From NCBI GenBank assembly GCA_028641055.1, contig CM054060.1, positions 300,641,835-300,705,834 on the forward strand: 64,000 nt of DNA. Direction: 5' to 3'. The translations under genes were made by a program, and so were the position numbers. Shown here piece by piece: positions 23,101-33,211 of the stretch. This DNA is from Alopecurus myosuroides (lineage: Eukaryota; Streptophyta; Magnoliopsida; Poales; Poaceae). Position 1 is the first letter of the stretch, and each line of letters starts with the position of its first letter. The notes under the pieces were generated by a model. It did not search any database, was not told where the DNA came from, and saw only the letters and a program-made list of their open reading frames with translations.

Positions 23101-24945
23101 CAGTTTCACGCCGCGCTGAGCGACGGTTAGCACTATAACGCGCAGCTGACTGGGAGCTGAGGTGTCGCGATGTGGTTGGCTAATACCCGTTCGCTAAGTG
23201 GATCTGTTCCCAGCCACTGGATCTGCATCGGATGGCTACGATACAAGAAAGGGAGAGAGGCTCACCGGGCGGCGCAGGTAGTCGCCGGAAAATGGCGACG
23301 CGGCGGCCGGCGTTGCTGTCGTCGACGACGACGAGGCTACGGAGGGTTCCCGAGCACGCGGATAGCACGGGGATGCTCGGCGCGATGCGACGATGCAGAA
23401 GGTGTCCACGGCGCACCTCCTCGCTTCCAGTAACAGCGGCGCAGCGTGGATGGGGCGGTGCGGCTCCGGCGAGCTCCGGGTGCGTCGCTTCTGCAAAGGA
23501 AAAAATAAGGAGAGGGGTTGAGGAGGGGCGCGAGGACCTGGGGAATCGAACTACGGGGTTCTCGGCCACAGAGACTGGCTCACCTCGCCGGAAATGGAGA
23601 TCGACGGCGGCGGGCGGACGAACTCCGGCGAGAAATACTTGCGGCCTGGAGGCAAGATTCGATGAGGCGAGCGGGGGAAAATGAAGAGGAAAAGCAGGGC
23701 TTTAAAGAGGAGGAAACGAGGCAATGAATCGGGGATTAAATCCCGCGAAATCAAAGACATTTAAATCGGGTAGAAACGGTAGACAATTTCTTCTCTGGGA
23801 TGAAGATGATGATGACGTCAGCATGACGTCATCAATTTTTTTTTATTCCTGTTTAATTGTTTTAATTATATCTTCTGTTTTATAAATCCAATTAACATGA
23901 AACAAATTTCTAAAATCATATTATTTCAAATACTTTCTAATAGTACCATTTTTGTAAACTTTCAAAATATTTTTATTTTTGAATTTTGAAATTTGAAATA
24001 ATTCCTTAATAGAGCTTAAAGTGATTTTTAATTTAGAAAATTATAAAATACAATTATTGGTCAAATATAATTTCAGTGGTTTTATAAAGATCAAAAACTA
24101 TTTTCCAAAACCATTTCAAAGAGTTTTCATTTCTTTTATAATTTTTAAATAAGATGAAAACATCATAGTCACTTAATAGAAAATTTTCCTTATTTATTTG
24201 ACTTGGGGTTTAATAAAAATAATGTGGGTTTCTCAAATTAAGATGTTATTTTCCAAATTGAAAACATTATTTTTCAAAGTAACTTTACTTGTTTTCACAA
24301 CTTTATGTTTTGAAAAATAAATAAAACACTAATAATACTTTAAGGCCATTTTTAAACCACTTTCACATTTTATAATTTTAGGAGTTGAAGGATCTACTAA
24401 TAGTAACTTAATGCTATTTAATTAGTTCATAACAATTAATTATTATTGTTGATCAATAAATTTTAGAATAAAACCATAAGTCATAATATTGTTTTCAAAA
24501 CCTTTTGTTATGTTATTTTCAAAGCAAAGCATTTCATTTTCACCCCTTCATGTTTAAAACCTGGAATAACAACTAAAAGTTATTATTAATAATTTTATTC
24601 TCATCAAATAATTTTGAGGCTTAGGACTTTATTAAGGGTTATAAATCTTTTATTGTTGTTGCCATAAAATAATTTCAAGGTAATATTTGAATTGAAAACC
24701 TTTTATGTAATAAAGTTTGCTAAAGGTAAAATGGTTTTCTTTATGTGAGAAAAATCATTTGAGAGGGTTTTTAGGGTTTATGGAATAGAGGTATAATAGG
24801 ATTAGTAATTTCAATTTCATTGAAATATGCATTGTTTTCTTTTGTTTCTTGCTTCTCATTTGGTTTTTGGTGACTTACTAAACATGAAACAAAAAGTTTC
24901 AAATTTTTGCGATTTTTGAGTTTTCCAAAAATCAGGGATGTTACA
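20139..24945 (-). mobile_element. TE7 5' LTR (4,807 bp)
   Basis: This copy is collinear with 13963-18769. Small compensating one-base indels (for example near 22725, 23840 and 24880) leave the total length identical. The same short frames (for example a 110-codon frame at 20785) occur in both LTRs at equal positions, so they are LTR sequence and not separate genes. Confidence 0.9.
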
Positions 24946-24950
24946 GCTTC

Positions 24951-25346
24951 TAGAAGGCCCAGGAGTGTAGGCCTCGTAACCCGGATTGTGGGTTCCGATA
25001 AGGAAGTTTAGGGTTTTGTAAGTAGTGTCCGGGTAGGATTCCGAGTACGCCTTGGATAGCAAGCCAGGGGATCCGGGGATTGTATAAGCCGGTCCCCTAG
25101 GGTTAGATCGACGAGTTCATCAGAGTCACAGGCTTACGAGATAGAGGTTGTGAGATATCGAGCATCCATTGTAACACAAGTATCGAGATAGTATATTCAG
25201 ATCGTAGACTCGGCGACTTGATTGCCAGCTACCGGATCGCATATCACCATGGTTTCCCTTGAGCTAAACCCTCTCCCAAACACCAGAGTCGATTTGCCCC
25301 AAGATAAGTTACCTCCGGTAACGTCTGCCGTGATTATCCCACGACA
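24951..25346 (+). mobile_element. TE6 5' LTR, second piece
   Basis: It matches 37766-38161 with four substitutions. One changes the TATA box: TGTATAA at 25081-25087 here, against TATATAA at 37896-37902 in the 3' LTR. The frame that becomes gag is already open across the LTR end and primer site. Confidence 0.9.
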
Positions 25347-25348
25347 TG

Positions 25349-25365
25349 TGGCGCCCACCGTGGGG
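25349..25365 (+). other. TE6 primer-binding site
   Basis: TGGCGCCCACCGTGGGG lies two bases after the LTR. The related TE9 has TGGTGCCTACCGTGGGG in the same place, which supports it as the primer site. I do not assign the tRNA. Confidence 0.7.
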
Positions 25366-25410
25366 CCTACGTCCAAGGGTGTTTACATCACGGGAGAAGC
25401 TCGGGAGAAC

Positions 25411-28100
25411 ATGAAGAACCTCTTTGTCGGCGAGATCTACACCAACCCCGAAGGAGAGAAGATGGTGGACGATTTTGGCTGGGGGCCAGAGTCGGATCTT
25501 CTCGAATCCGGATCCGTCATCACGATCGGCCGGGTCAACGTCTTCGTCGGCATGGTACGTGCGTTCGGTTCAATCCGTGACGATTTTGGATTTGACTCTA
25601 TGTCAGGAGAGGCCACCCACGTTCAGTCGGACGGAGAAGAATCGGTCGGGACGGTGGATCCGACAGAGGAGCCCACCACGAAGATGGAACAGCCGGAGGA
25701 GCCGGCATGGACCCCGCGTGGCCGGGTCATAAGGGAGGATGATACCGAGTCTATCCTGCACCTGCTGGAGGACCGGTACGAGGAAGATAGCTACGATGAA
25801 GAGGACTACGAGTCTTCGCCAAGCATTGCGCGCCAGGTCGCGGTCTACACGGCCTCTGCAACCAACCTCAATCAGGGGAACGTGATTATGGCCGCGGTCG
25901 GAGCGGCGCAAGCATTGGCCCAGCAGCAAAATCCGGCTGAAGGAAATCCGGTTCTTACCCGGGTTGAAGGAGAGTCGGCTTCAGTCACCAGCCGAGCGGC
26001 GGATAGCGAGATGCAGGCAAATATGTTTCGGTTCTTGGCTCATAGGACGCCGGGGGCAGGTCCTTCGAATCCGCAACACCCGGCCCTGTTCGGTAACAAT
26101 ATTGTCTTGGACCCAACAGTGTTAGCTACTGTGATAACCCCGGAAAATGCCGCGGCACGTGCCAGGGACTTGGAGGTAGCACGTCGCGCGCTAGAGCAAC
26201 AAAGAAGAGATGTAGAAGCAGAAAAGCAAGGGGTAGCCACGCGCCAACGTGAACTGGACGCGCTGGAAAACCGGCTCCGAGCCGAGACAAGCAGGCTGCA
26301 TCAGAGATATCAGACAAGATTACCGGCGATGGGAGGAGTCATAAACCCTAACACACTATTCATCACACCCCAGGATCAACCGATTCCGGCTGTGAATCAG
26401 GAAACTGTGCATCAACCGGCAACTGGAGCAGGACAGCCGGCAAACGTGCAGGCCGGGTTACCCACACTGCAAACTGGGGCCCCTGTCGGCAACACAGCGC
26501 CACCACCACCACCATCACGATTTCGTACACCACCAGGTCACTTCAATAACCCTATGGATAATGTATACGCCGCAACGTTAGCATTGAATCAGATCCCCGT
26601 AAGAGAGTCACCCCATGCAGAGCAGACCCGACGGGCGACCGATTTATTGCATACGGCAGTGGCTCAGCAGGTTAATTACCTGGATAACAGGAGTGGAATG
26701 CATGGAACACCTTATATCAGCCAGCAACACGGCAACGCCGGCAATATGCAAACAAGTTCAGCGCGCCGGAGGGCAGAGCAGCAGCAAATGCCGCCTCCTC
26801 CCCGCGTGCAAGCGGCACCAGCAGTATCAGCAACACAAGCTATTGTGGATAGTTCCAGGGCTAGGAGAGCCGCGGCCGGGTCTACGGTGCATGGACCAGC
26901 GGCAGCGCCACGTCCAGCCGTACCCCCCGCAGCGTCGCATGTTTCACGGGTGAGGCCAGTACCGACTAATCTCGCTGGGCCCAAGTGTCTGACGGATGAC
27001 ATAAGGGCTGAGCCTTACCCGGATAAATTCAAGGAATCGGGTAAAGTAGTGAACTATGAGCCGACTATGGATCCAGAAACATGGTTGAGCAGTTACGAGA
27101 TGGCTATGTTGATTCGCAACTCGTCTGAAAACCTTCAGGCCAAGTTCATGTATCTAATGATGTCGGAAGGGGTAGCAAAGTTGTGGTTCAACAATTTACC
27201 GGAAGGATCTATCAAGTCATGGGGAGAGTTGAAAACCGCGTTTATCAAGCACTTTCACGGAACATGCAGGAAGTTGTTTACCATCGACGATCTGGAATGG
27301 TGTGTACAAAAGAAGGGAGAGTCAGGCGCAGCTGGGTGCACCGGGTTATGGAGATATTGCATTCATCTACAGATATTCAACCGAAAGATGCATTGCAGGC
27401 TATGGCCAAGACATGCAAGTATACACCTTTAGTGCAAAAATTAACTGGCATGAAATCCAGTCGGAATGCCTCAGAAGTTACAATAGGAGAACTAATGGAT
27501 GCGTGCAACAAACACGCTGCAACGGATACCACGGAAGAGGACGTTGATGACAAGAAAGCAAAAGCAAATACAGGCAATAATGGAAGAACCGGCAATGGAT
27601 CTACGCCGGGTAACCATGGAGGTAACAATGGGAACAACCAGAACAAGCGCCCGTTCGAGGGGAATTCCGAGTTTGTCGCCAGCACAGAAGCCGGGTCTTC
27701 AAGGCCCAGGGCAGAAGGAAATTTCAACGCAGGAAACCATAATGGAGGAAATTATCAAGGACCGCCAAGGCCGGGTAGCAATTGGGATATCTTCAGAATG
27801 GCGTGCCCAAAGCACAGTAGGAACGGTAGGCCGGCTAACCACTCATTGGAGCAATGCGCGGACCTACAAAGATGGAAGAACGAGGAAGTAAACAAGGCTA
27901 TGCGAGGTGCAGGTAGGGGAGGAGGACCGGGTCCGGGTGGAAACCCGGGCAACGGCCCACCCCCAGCCGGTAACCCGGCAGGCGGAAATCCGGGTAATAA
28001 CCAGGGGGGAGCTGGAGGCTTCCAAGCCAACCCCAAGCAATTGGGACAATACCATGTGCATACTACAGGAATTTCCAACAAGGATAAAAAGATACTGAAA
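25411..28100 (+). pseudogene. TE6 gag, broken by a one-base frameshift
   Basis: Gag forms the virus-like particle. The start at 25411 (MKNLFVGEIY) is the first ATG in the interior; the frame is also open upstream into the LTR (ATG at 25222), which I do not take as the start. An acidic region, a coiled-coil-like Ala/Glu/Arg segment (about 26140-26310) and a Pro-rich linker lead to the retrotransposon gag core (about 27060-27420, motif LWFNNLPEGSIKSW). Near 27328 one base appears lost: the frame used up to KKGES continues one frame over from SWVHRVMEILH. Downstream is a Gly/Asn-rich tail with a short Cys/His segment (CPKHSRNGRPANHSLEQC, about 27808-27858), perhaps a degenerate nucleic-acid-binding knuckle. 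Confidence 0.8.
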
Positions 28101-28750
28101 AAGGCGGTAAACTCAGTTGCCTCGGCCGTCCCGAGATACCTGAGATGGTCGGAGCATGACGTAACATGGAGCAGAAGGGATCACCCGGAAAGGATAGAAC
28201 ACCCGGGAGTCCTAGCATTGGTAGTTGCGCCGCAGGTTAATGGTTATGAGCTGAAAAAGGTCTTAATGGACGGCGGTAGTAGCATCAACATCTTATATTG
28301 GGAAACCTTCCTACGCATGGGTCTCAAGGAGTCCCAGCTACAGAAGAGTTCAACAGTTTTTCACGGGATAGTACCGGGTCACTCAGCGTGCCCCGAGGGA
28401 AAAATCACATCGGAGGTAGCTTTTGGAGAATCGAAGGATAATTTCCGGGTTGAGTGGCTCACCTTCGAGGTGGTCAAGTTGCGCAGCCCTTATCATGCGC
28501 TGTTCGGAAGGCCGGCTTACGCTAAGTTCATGGCCAGGCCGTGTTATGTGTATCTACAACTAAAAATCCCAGGTCCCAAGCAGACCATCACCATACATGG
28601 GAGCCGGGATATAGCGGCTGAGTGCGATGAAGGAGATGCGGCAATGGCTGAACAAGCTTGCAGAAAAGAGGAACTCAAGTATTACCGGTCTCAAGTAGAC
28701 CCGGATGACAGAACAACGTTAAAAAGGCCGAATACTGAAGATGAGAGAGC
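28101..28750 (+). pseudogene. TE6 aspartic protease domain
   Basis: The domain is in frame with the gag tail. It has LALVVAPQVNGYELKKVL followed by the active-site motif DGGSS (Asp codon at 28269) and the conserved stretch SPYHALFGRPAYAKFMARP (about 28485-28540). It would cleave the Gag-Pol precursor. The domain itself is intact, but it can only be made from a shifted gag frame. TE9 carries a close relative at 54300-54670. Confidence 0.85.
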
Positions 28751-29860
28751 GAAGTTCAAGGCAGCGCAGGACACCAAGATGGTGGCTTTTGTCGAGGGTG
28801 ATCCCTCTAAGCAATTTGCTATTGGATCTAACTTGGACAGCGAGCAGGAGAAAGCACTTGTGGAGTTCATTCGTTCGAATCAGGATGTGTTTGCCTGGAC
28901 GCCCAGCGATATGCCGGGTATCCCTACAGAACTGGCAGAGCACAGTTTGCACGTTGATCCTAAGTCCAGGCCTGTGAAACAGGGCCTGAGAAAAATGAAT
29001 GAAGAAAGAGGGAAAGCTATAGGAGAAGAAATTGCACAGCTGCTTACAGCCGGCTTTATTATGGAAGTATTTCACCCGGACTGGCTAGCAAATCCGGTTC
29101 TCGTGACGAAAAAGACCAATGAGTGGAGGATGTGCATTGATTATATGAGTCTCAACAAGCATTGCCCAAAGGATCCGTTTGCACTACCAAGGATAGATCA
29201 GATCATAGACGCAGTGGCTGGAAGCGACCTATTATGTTTCCTGTATGCATATTCCGGGTATCATTAGATCAAGCTCAAGAAGGAAGATTGGGAGAAAACA
29301 TCGTTCATAACCCCTTTTGGGGCCTTTTGTTACAAGACCATGACGTTTGTATTGAAGAACGCTAGCGCAACCTATCAGCGGTGCATTCAGAAGTGCTTTG
29401 AGGACCAAATCGGACGCAACGTTCACGCATATGTGGATGATGTGGTGATCAAGACCAGAAGAGCAGAGACATTTATTGATGATCTAAAGGAAACATTCAA
29501 GAACCTGAGAAGGTACCAGATGAAACTTAACCCGACAAAGTGTGTCTTTGGAGTCCCAGCCGGGAAATTACTCGGCTTCATCGTTTCCGAGAGAGGAATT
29601 GAGGCAAATCCGGATAAAATCAAAGCTATCTAGAGTCTGAAAAAGCCGGAAAATTTGAAGCATGTTCAGAAGCTCACAGGGTGCGTAGTAGGGCTTAGCC
29701 AGTTTATATCCAGACTCGGAGAGAAGGCGATACCCTTGTACCGGCTCTTGAAGAAATCTGATAAATTCGTATGGGACCAAGAGGCGGACGAGGCGTTCGA
29801 AGCACTAAAAAAGCAACTATCTGAGGCACCAGTCCTAGCAGCTCCGGGTCCTAAAGAGCC
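28751..29860 (+). pseudogene. TE6 reverse transcriptase
   Basis: It copies element RNA into DNA. The RT fingers and palm are recognisable: MCIDYMSLNKHCPKDPFALP (about 29130-29190), then TPFGAFCYKTMTFVLKNA, and the catalytic YVDD at 29430-29441. Two TAG stops at 29265 and 29631 interrupt it, each at a position where related elements have Gln, consistent with a CAG-to-TAG change. All catalytic residues that I can see are otherwise present. Confidence 0.85.
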
Positions 29861-30927
29861 CATGTTACTATACGGTGCAGCCGGGCCCCGGGCGGTTAGC
29901 GCAGTAGTTGTTGTCGAGCGTAAGGAGGATGGGAAAGATCACCCGGTCCAGAGGCCGGTTTTATTACGTCAGCGAGGTATTATGAGAGGCAAAACAGCGC
30001 TACCCACATTGGCAAAAGCTGGTTTTCGGGGTCTTCATGGCTAGCCGGAAACTGAAGCCGTATTTTCAGGAACACCCCATAACAGTGGTCAGTTCCATAC
30101 AAATGTCGGATATCATCAGAAACTCGGATGCAACGGGTAGAATAGCCAAGTGGGCGATCGAGATGGGAGATTATCACATCAACTACGAGCCCAGGTCAGC
30201 AATCAAATCCCAAGCTCTAGTTGATTTCATTAACGATTGGACTCACACAGGCATGCCCACTATGGCTCCAAATTTCGAGTCTTGGATAATGCACTTTGAC
30301 GGTTCCAAGCAATACGAGGGATCAGGAGCTGGAGTGGTGCTAACATCACCCAAAGGAGACAAGTTAAGTTACGTGTTGCAGATTCACTTTGATTGTTCCA
30401 ACAACGTGGCCGAGTATGAGGCCCTATTGCACGGCTTAAAGGTAGCCAAGGAGATGAACATTAAGAGGATACGATGCTTTGGAGATTCGGACCTTGTGGT
30501 ACAGCAGGTCTCAGGAACTTGGGATAGAAAAGATGCAACTATGGCAGCATACCGCAGAGAGGTGGACAGGGTTGCCGGACGTTTTTCCGGGGATGAGGTG
30601 GAGCACATAGACAGAAGAAAAAACGAGGCAGCAGACGCACTCGCCAGATTCGGCTCGCGCAGAGAGCCGGTTCCACCTAATGTTTTCCTGGATGAGCTAT
30701 GGCGACCATCAGTTAAAACCGAGTCGGAGGAAGAACTAGCAAATCAAGACCCGGATGTGGAGCTCGTGGCCACAGTACATGCTGTTCCCGAGTGGACAGA
30801 GCCGTTCTTGGCCTACCTATCACGGGGCGAGTTACCACAGCAGGAGGTATTAGCAACACAAATTCTAAGACGAGCAAAAGGATATTCTATCATCAATGGG
30901 GAGTTATACAAAAGAAGTGCAACATGA
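29861..30927 (+). pseudogene. TE6 RNase H plus second (archaeal-type) RNase H-like domain
   Basis: A first RNase H spans about 29830-30180 and is degenerate: an extra T in the GTTTTATT run near 29958-29964 shifts the frame, and a TGA lies at 29983. A second domain starts at HFDGSKQYEGSGAGVVL (about 30295-30345), with NNVAEYEALLHGL and IRCFGDSDLVVQQ after it. It resembles the extra RNase H-like domain that defines Tat-lineage Gypsy elements. It ends in a TGA at 30925-30927, after which the same frame runs into integrase. Confidence 0.82.
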
Positions 30928-32073
30928 GTCTTTTTGCGCTGTGTAGCACCAGAAGAAGGCCGACAGATCCTCAAGGAGGTCCATGAAGGTGATTGTGGGC
31001 ATCATGCATCCGCAAGATCCCTTGTGGCCAAAGCTTATCGACATGGTTTCTTCTGGCTCACGGCCCTAGCAGACGCGGAGCGCTTTGTGGCAAGGTGTGA
31101 CGGATGTCAAAGGTACGCTCGCCAAACCCATGTGCCGGCTATGGAATTGCGGACTATCCCGTTAACTTGGCCGTTTGCGGTTTGGGGTATGGATATGGTT
31201 GGCCCCTTCCACATGTCACCTTGCAAAAAGACACATCTTTTAGTGGCTGTTGATAAGTTTACCAAGTGGGTTGAGGTCATGCCAGTTACCAATTGTGAAG
31301 CAATTACAGCAGTCAAGTTCCTGAAAAGGATTATCTATCGGTTCGGATATCCCCACAGCATAATTACCGACAATGGAACCAACATGTCCCTTGGCGAGAT
31401 GGAGAAATTTTGTGCCAACAACGGAATCCGGCTTAACATAGCTTCCGTAGCTCATCCACAAGCCAATGGACAAGTGGAGAGGGCGAATCAGGAGTTACTT
31501 CGTGGATTAAAGCCACGATTACGAGTCCCATGTATCAGAGCTGCTGGAGCATGGGTTGAGGAGTTACCTTTAGTGGTTTGGGGCATCAACACTACACCTA
31601 ACAGATCTACTCAGATGACACCGTTTTTCATGGTTTATGGCGCAGAAGCGGTGCTGCCGAGTGATATTATCCATGATTCGCCTCGAGTATCGGCTTACGT
31701 TGAGGTGGAGAACGAGAAGACCCGGCAGGATGCCGTGGATATGTTAGAAGAATACAGGGAACAAGCTTTGGAAAGATCAGCCATATACCAGCAGGATCTG
31801 AGGAGATATCATAGCCGCAGAGTCAAAACCCGGGTCTTCCAGGAAGGAGACCTGGTTCTGCGTCTAGTACAGTCAAAGGAAGGAAAACACAAGTTATCCC
31901 CACCATGGGAGGGACCGTTCATCATAAGCCGGAATATGCATAACGGATCATATTACTTGATAGATGCAAGGGAAGAGTCGGCAACAGTTAATGACACCGC
32001 CCATACCACTTCATCTATGCAAGAGAGAGAAAGACCTTGGAACGTAGCTCAGCTGCGTCCCTATTATACTTAG
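30928..32073 (+). pseudogene. TE6 integrase
   Basis: It inserts the DNA copy into the genome. It is in frame with the RNase H region but separated by the TGA at 30925, so it cannot be made from the polyprotein without readthrough. An HHCC zinc-binding segment (EVHEGDCGHH through CDGCQRYA, about 30976-31120) is followed by the catalytic triad: Asp codon at 31192 (GMDMVGPF), Asp in ITDNGTN (about 31370), and Glu in ANGQVERANQE (about 31477). The C-terminal segment KLSPPWEGPFII is present with no chromodomain. The frame itself is uninterrupted for 379 codons. Confidence 0.87.
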
Positions 32074-33211
32074 TCTAGACCAGACTTACAAGTGAAAATT
32101 ACACGATGTAACAGGCAGCAGGTTTCACACGCACTCTTTTCCTATCCAGGGTACCTAAGGGGACTGGAGGGTTTTTAATGAGGCGGCTTGCTGACCTAAC
32201 TTTTCTCATATCAATAAAGAGATGGTTAAACAACATATTCTTTCCTTTTCATGTGTTTTTTATTAAGTTTTTTATCGCTGTTGTGTTTTTATGTCTTCTT
32301 CCAGGTAAGCATTATTTATTGTTCTTAGTACATTAGTTTCTTTCGTAAATTGCATATATTTAGGTCTTGGGGGCTGTTTGCTTGAATAGCACAGTTACAA
32401 ACTCAAAGACGCGGCCACGATGCCTATGAGTTATAAGGGCCGATTACTCGCAAACGAGTACGGCTGCAAGCTTATAACCGGACAAAGGAGCCAAACTTTC
32501 TTGACTTTTCTTACTTAAGCTCGATGTGACTCGCACTAAAGTGGCATGATTTGCTCGCATATGATCACAATCAGTCATGATGCCCAATGGGACTTGCCTG
32601 ACCCTGTCTTCGTATAGATGTAGCAACATGATTATCCACGCGAAAGCCGGCTTACAGTACAAGAGAGCCAAAAGGGTCATCTAAACCACAAGTTATGCAG
32701 AGTACAGGGTTAATAACCGGAAACTCACAGTTTATTAAGCATAACTTTTAAACCTATGTGAAACGGCTCTAGGTTTCGGGCTTAGCAAAAACGATTTGTT
32801 CTCTTTGAAAGACCTAGCACCCTAGACTCGGAAGTTCGGGCCTTGGGGACTCGGGAATTTGAAAACAGAAACAAATTATCCAGCTATTCAGCTCAAAAAC
32901 CCAAAAATCCGAGTCTTGGGGACTTGTGGACTTAGAAAAAAGTCCACCTGTCAAAACCCACGAGACCCGGAAACCGAGTCTCACAAAAGGAACCATAAAG
33001 TAAGTCGGAATATCAAGAATAAACAAGCTCAAAAGCAGATAGATATCAAATTCATCCAAAGGCCAGAAGGGCCACGAAAGCTATTAAAGTTTCGAAACGT
33101 ATTACATGCCGTGATAGTGGCATCATCAAGTGCACAGGCGCACCATCAAACGAATAATTGTCTACAAAAGCATCTGCCAACTAGGGTATCGACACGGCAT
33201 TGGATGCAAGC
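32074..33211 (+). other. TE6 spacer between integrase and antisense gene
   Basis: No reading frame is supported. AATAAA at 32213-32218 on the plus strand is a possible poly(A) signal for a sense transcript. The region also receives the 3' end of the convergent antisense gene. Confidence 0.5.

Larger units (their letters stand above)
13963..24945 (-). mobile_element. TE7: large-LTR, gene-less retrotransposon (LARD type, Tekay-like), minus strand
   Basis: Two LTRs of exactly 4,807 bp each (13963-18769 and 20139-24945) enclose only 1,369 bp. The target duplication GCTTC is perfect (13958-13962 and 24946-24950). The orientation is set by the primer site TGGTATCAGAGC on the minus strand at 20124-20135 and a polypurine tract (TTTTAAGGGTGGTAG) at the other end. 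The CTCGGGACGAGATTT motif ahead of the purine tract is typical of Tekay/Del chromovirus 3' ends. No gag or pol frame is present, so it must use proteins of another element. Confidence 0.9.

Noticed and set aside
25222..25248. ATG at 25222 as the TE6 gag start
   Set aside because: It lies in the LTR. The first interior ATG is 25411. It is kept as an observation, not as the annotated start.
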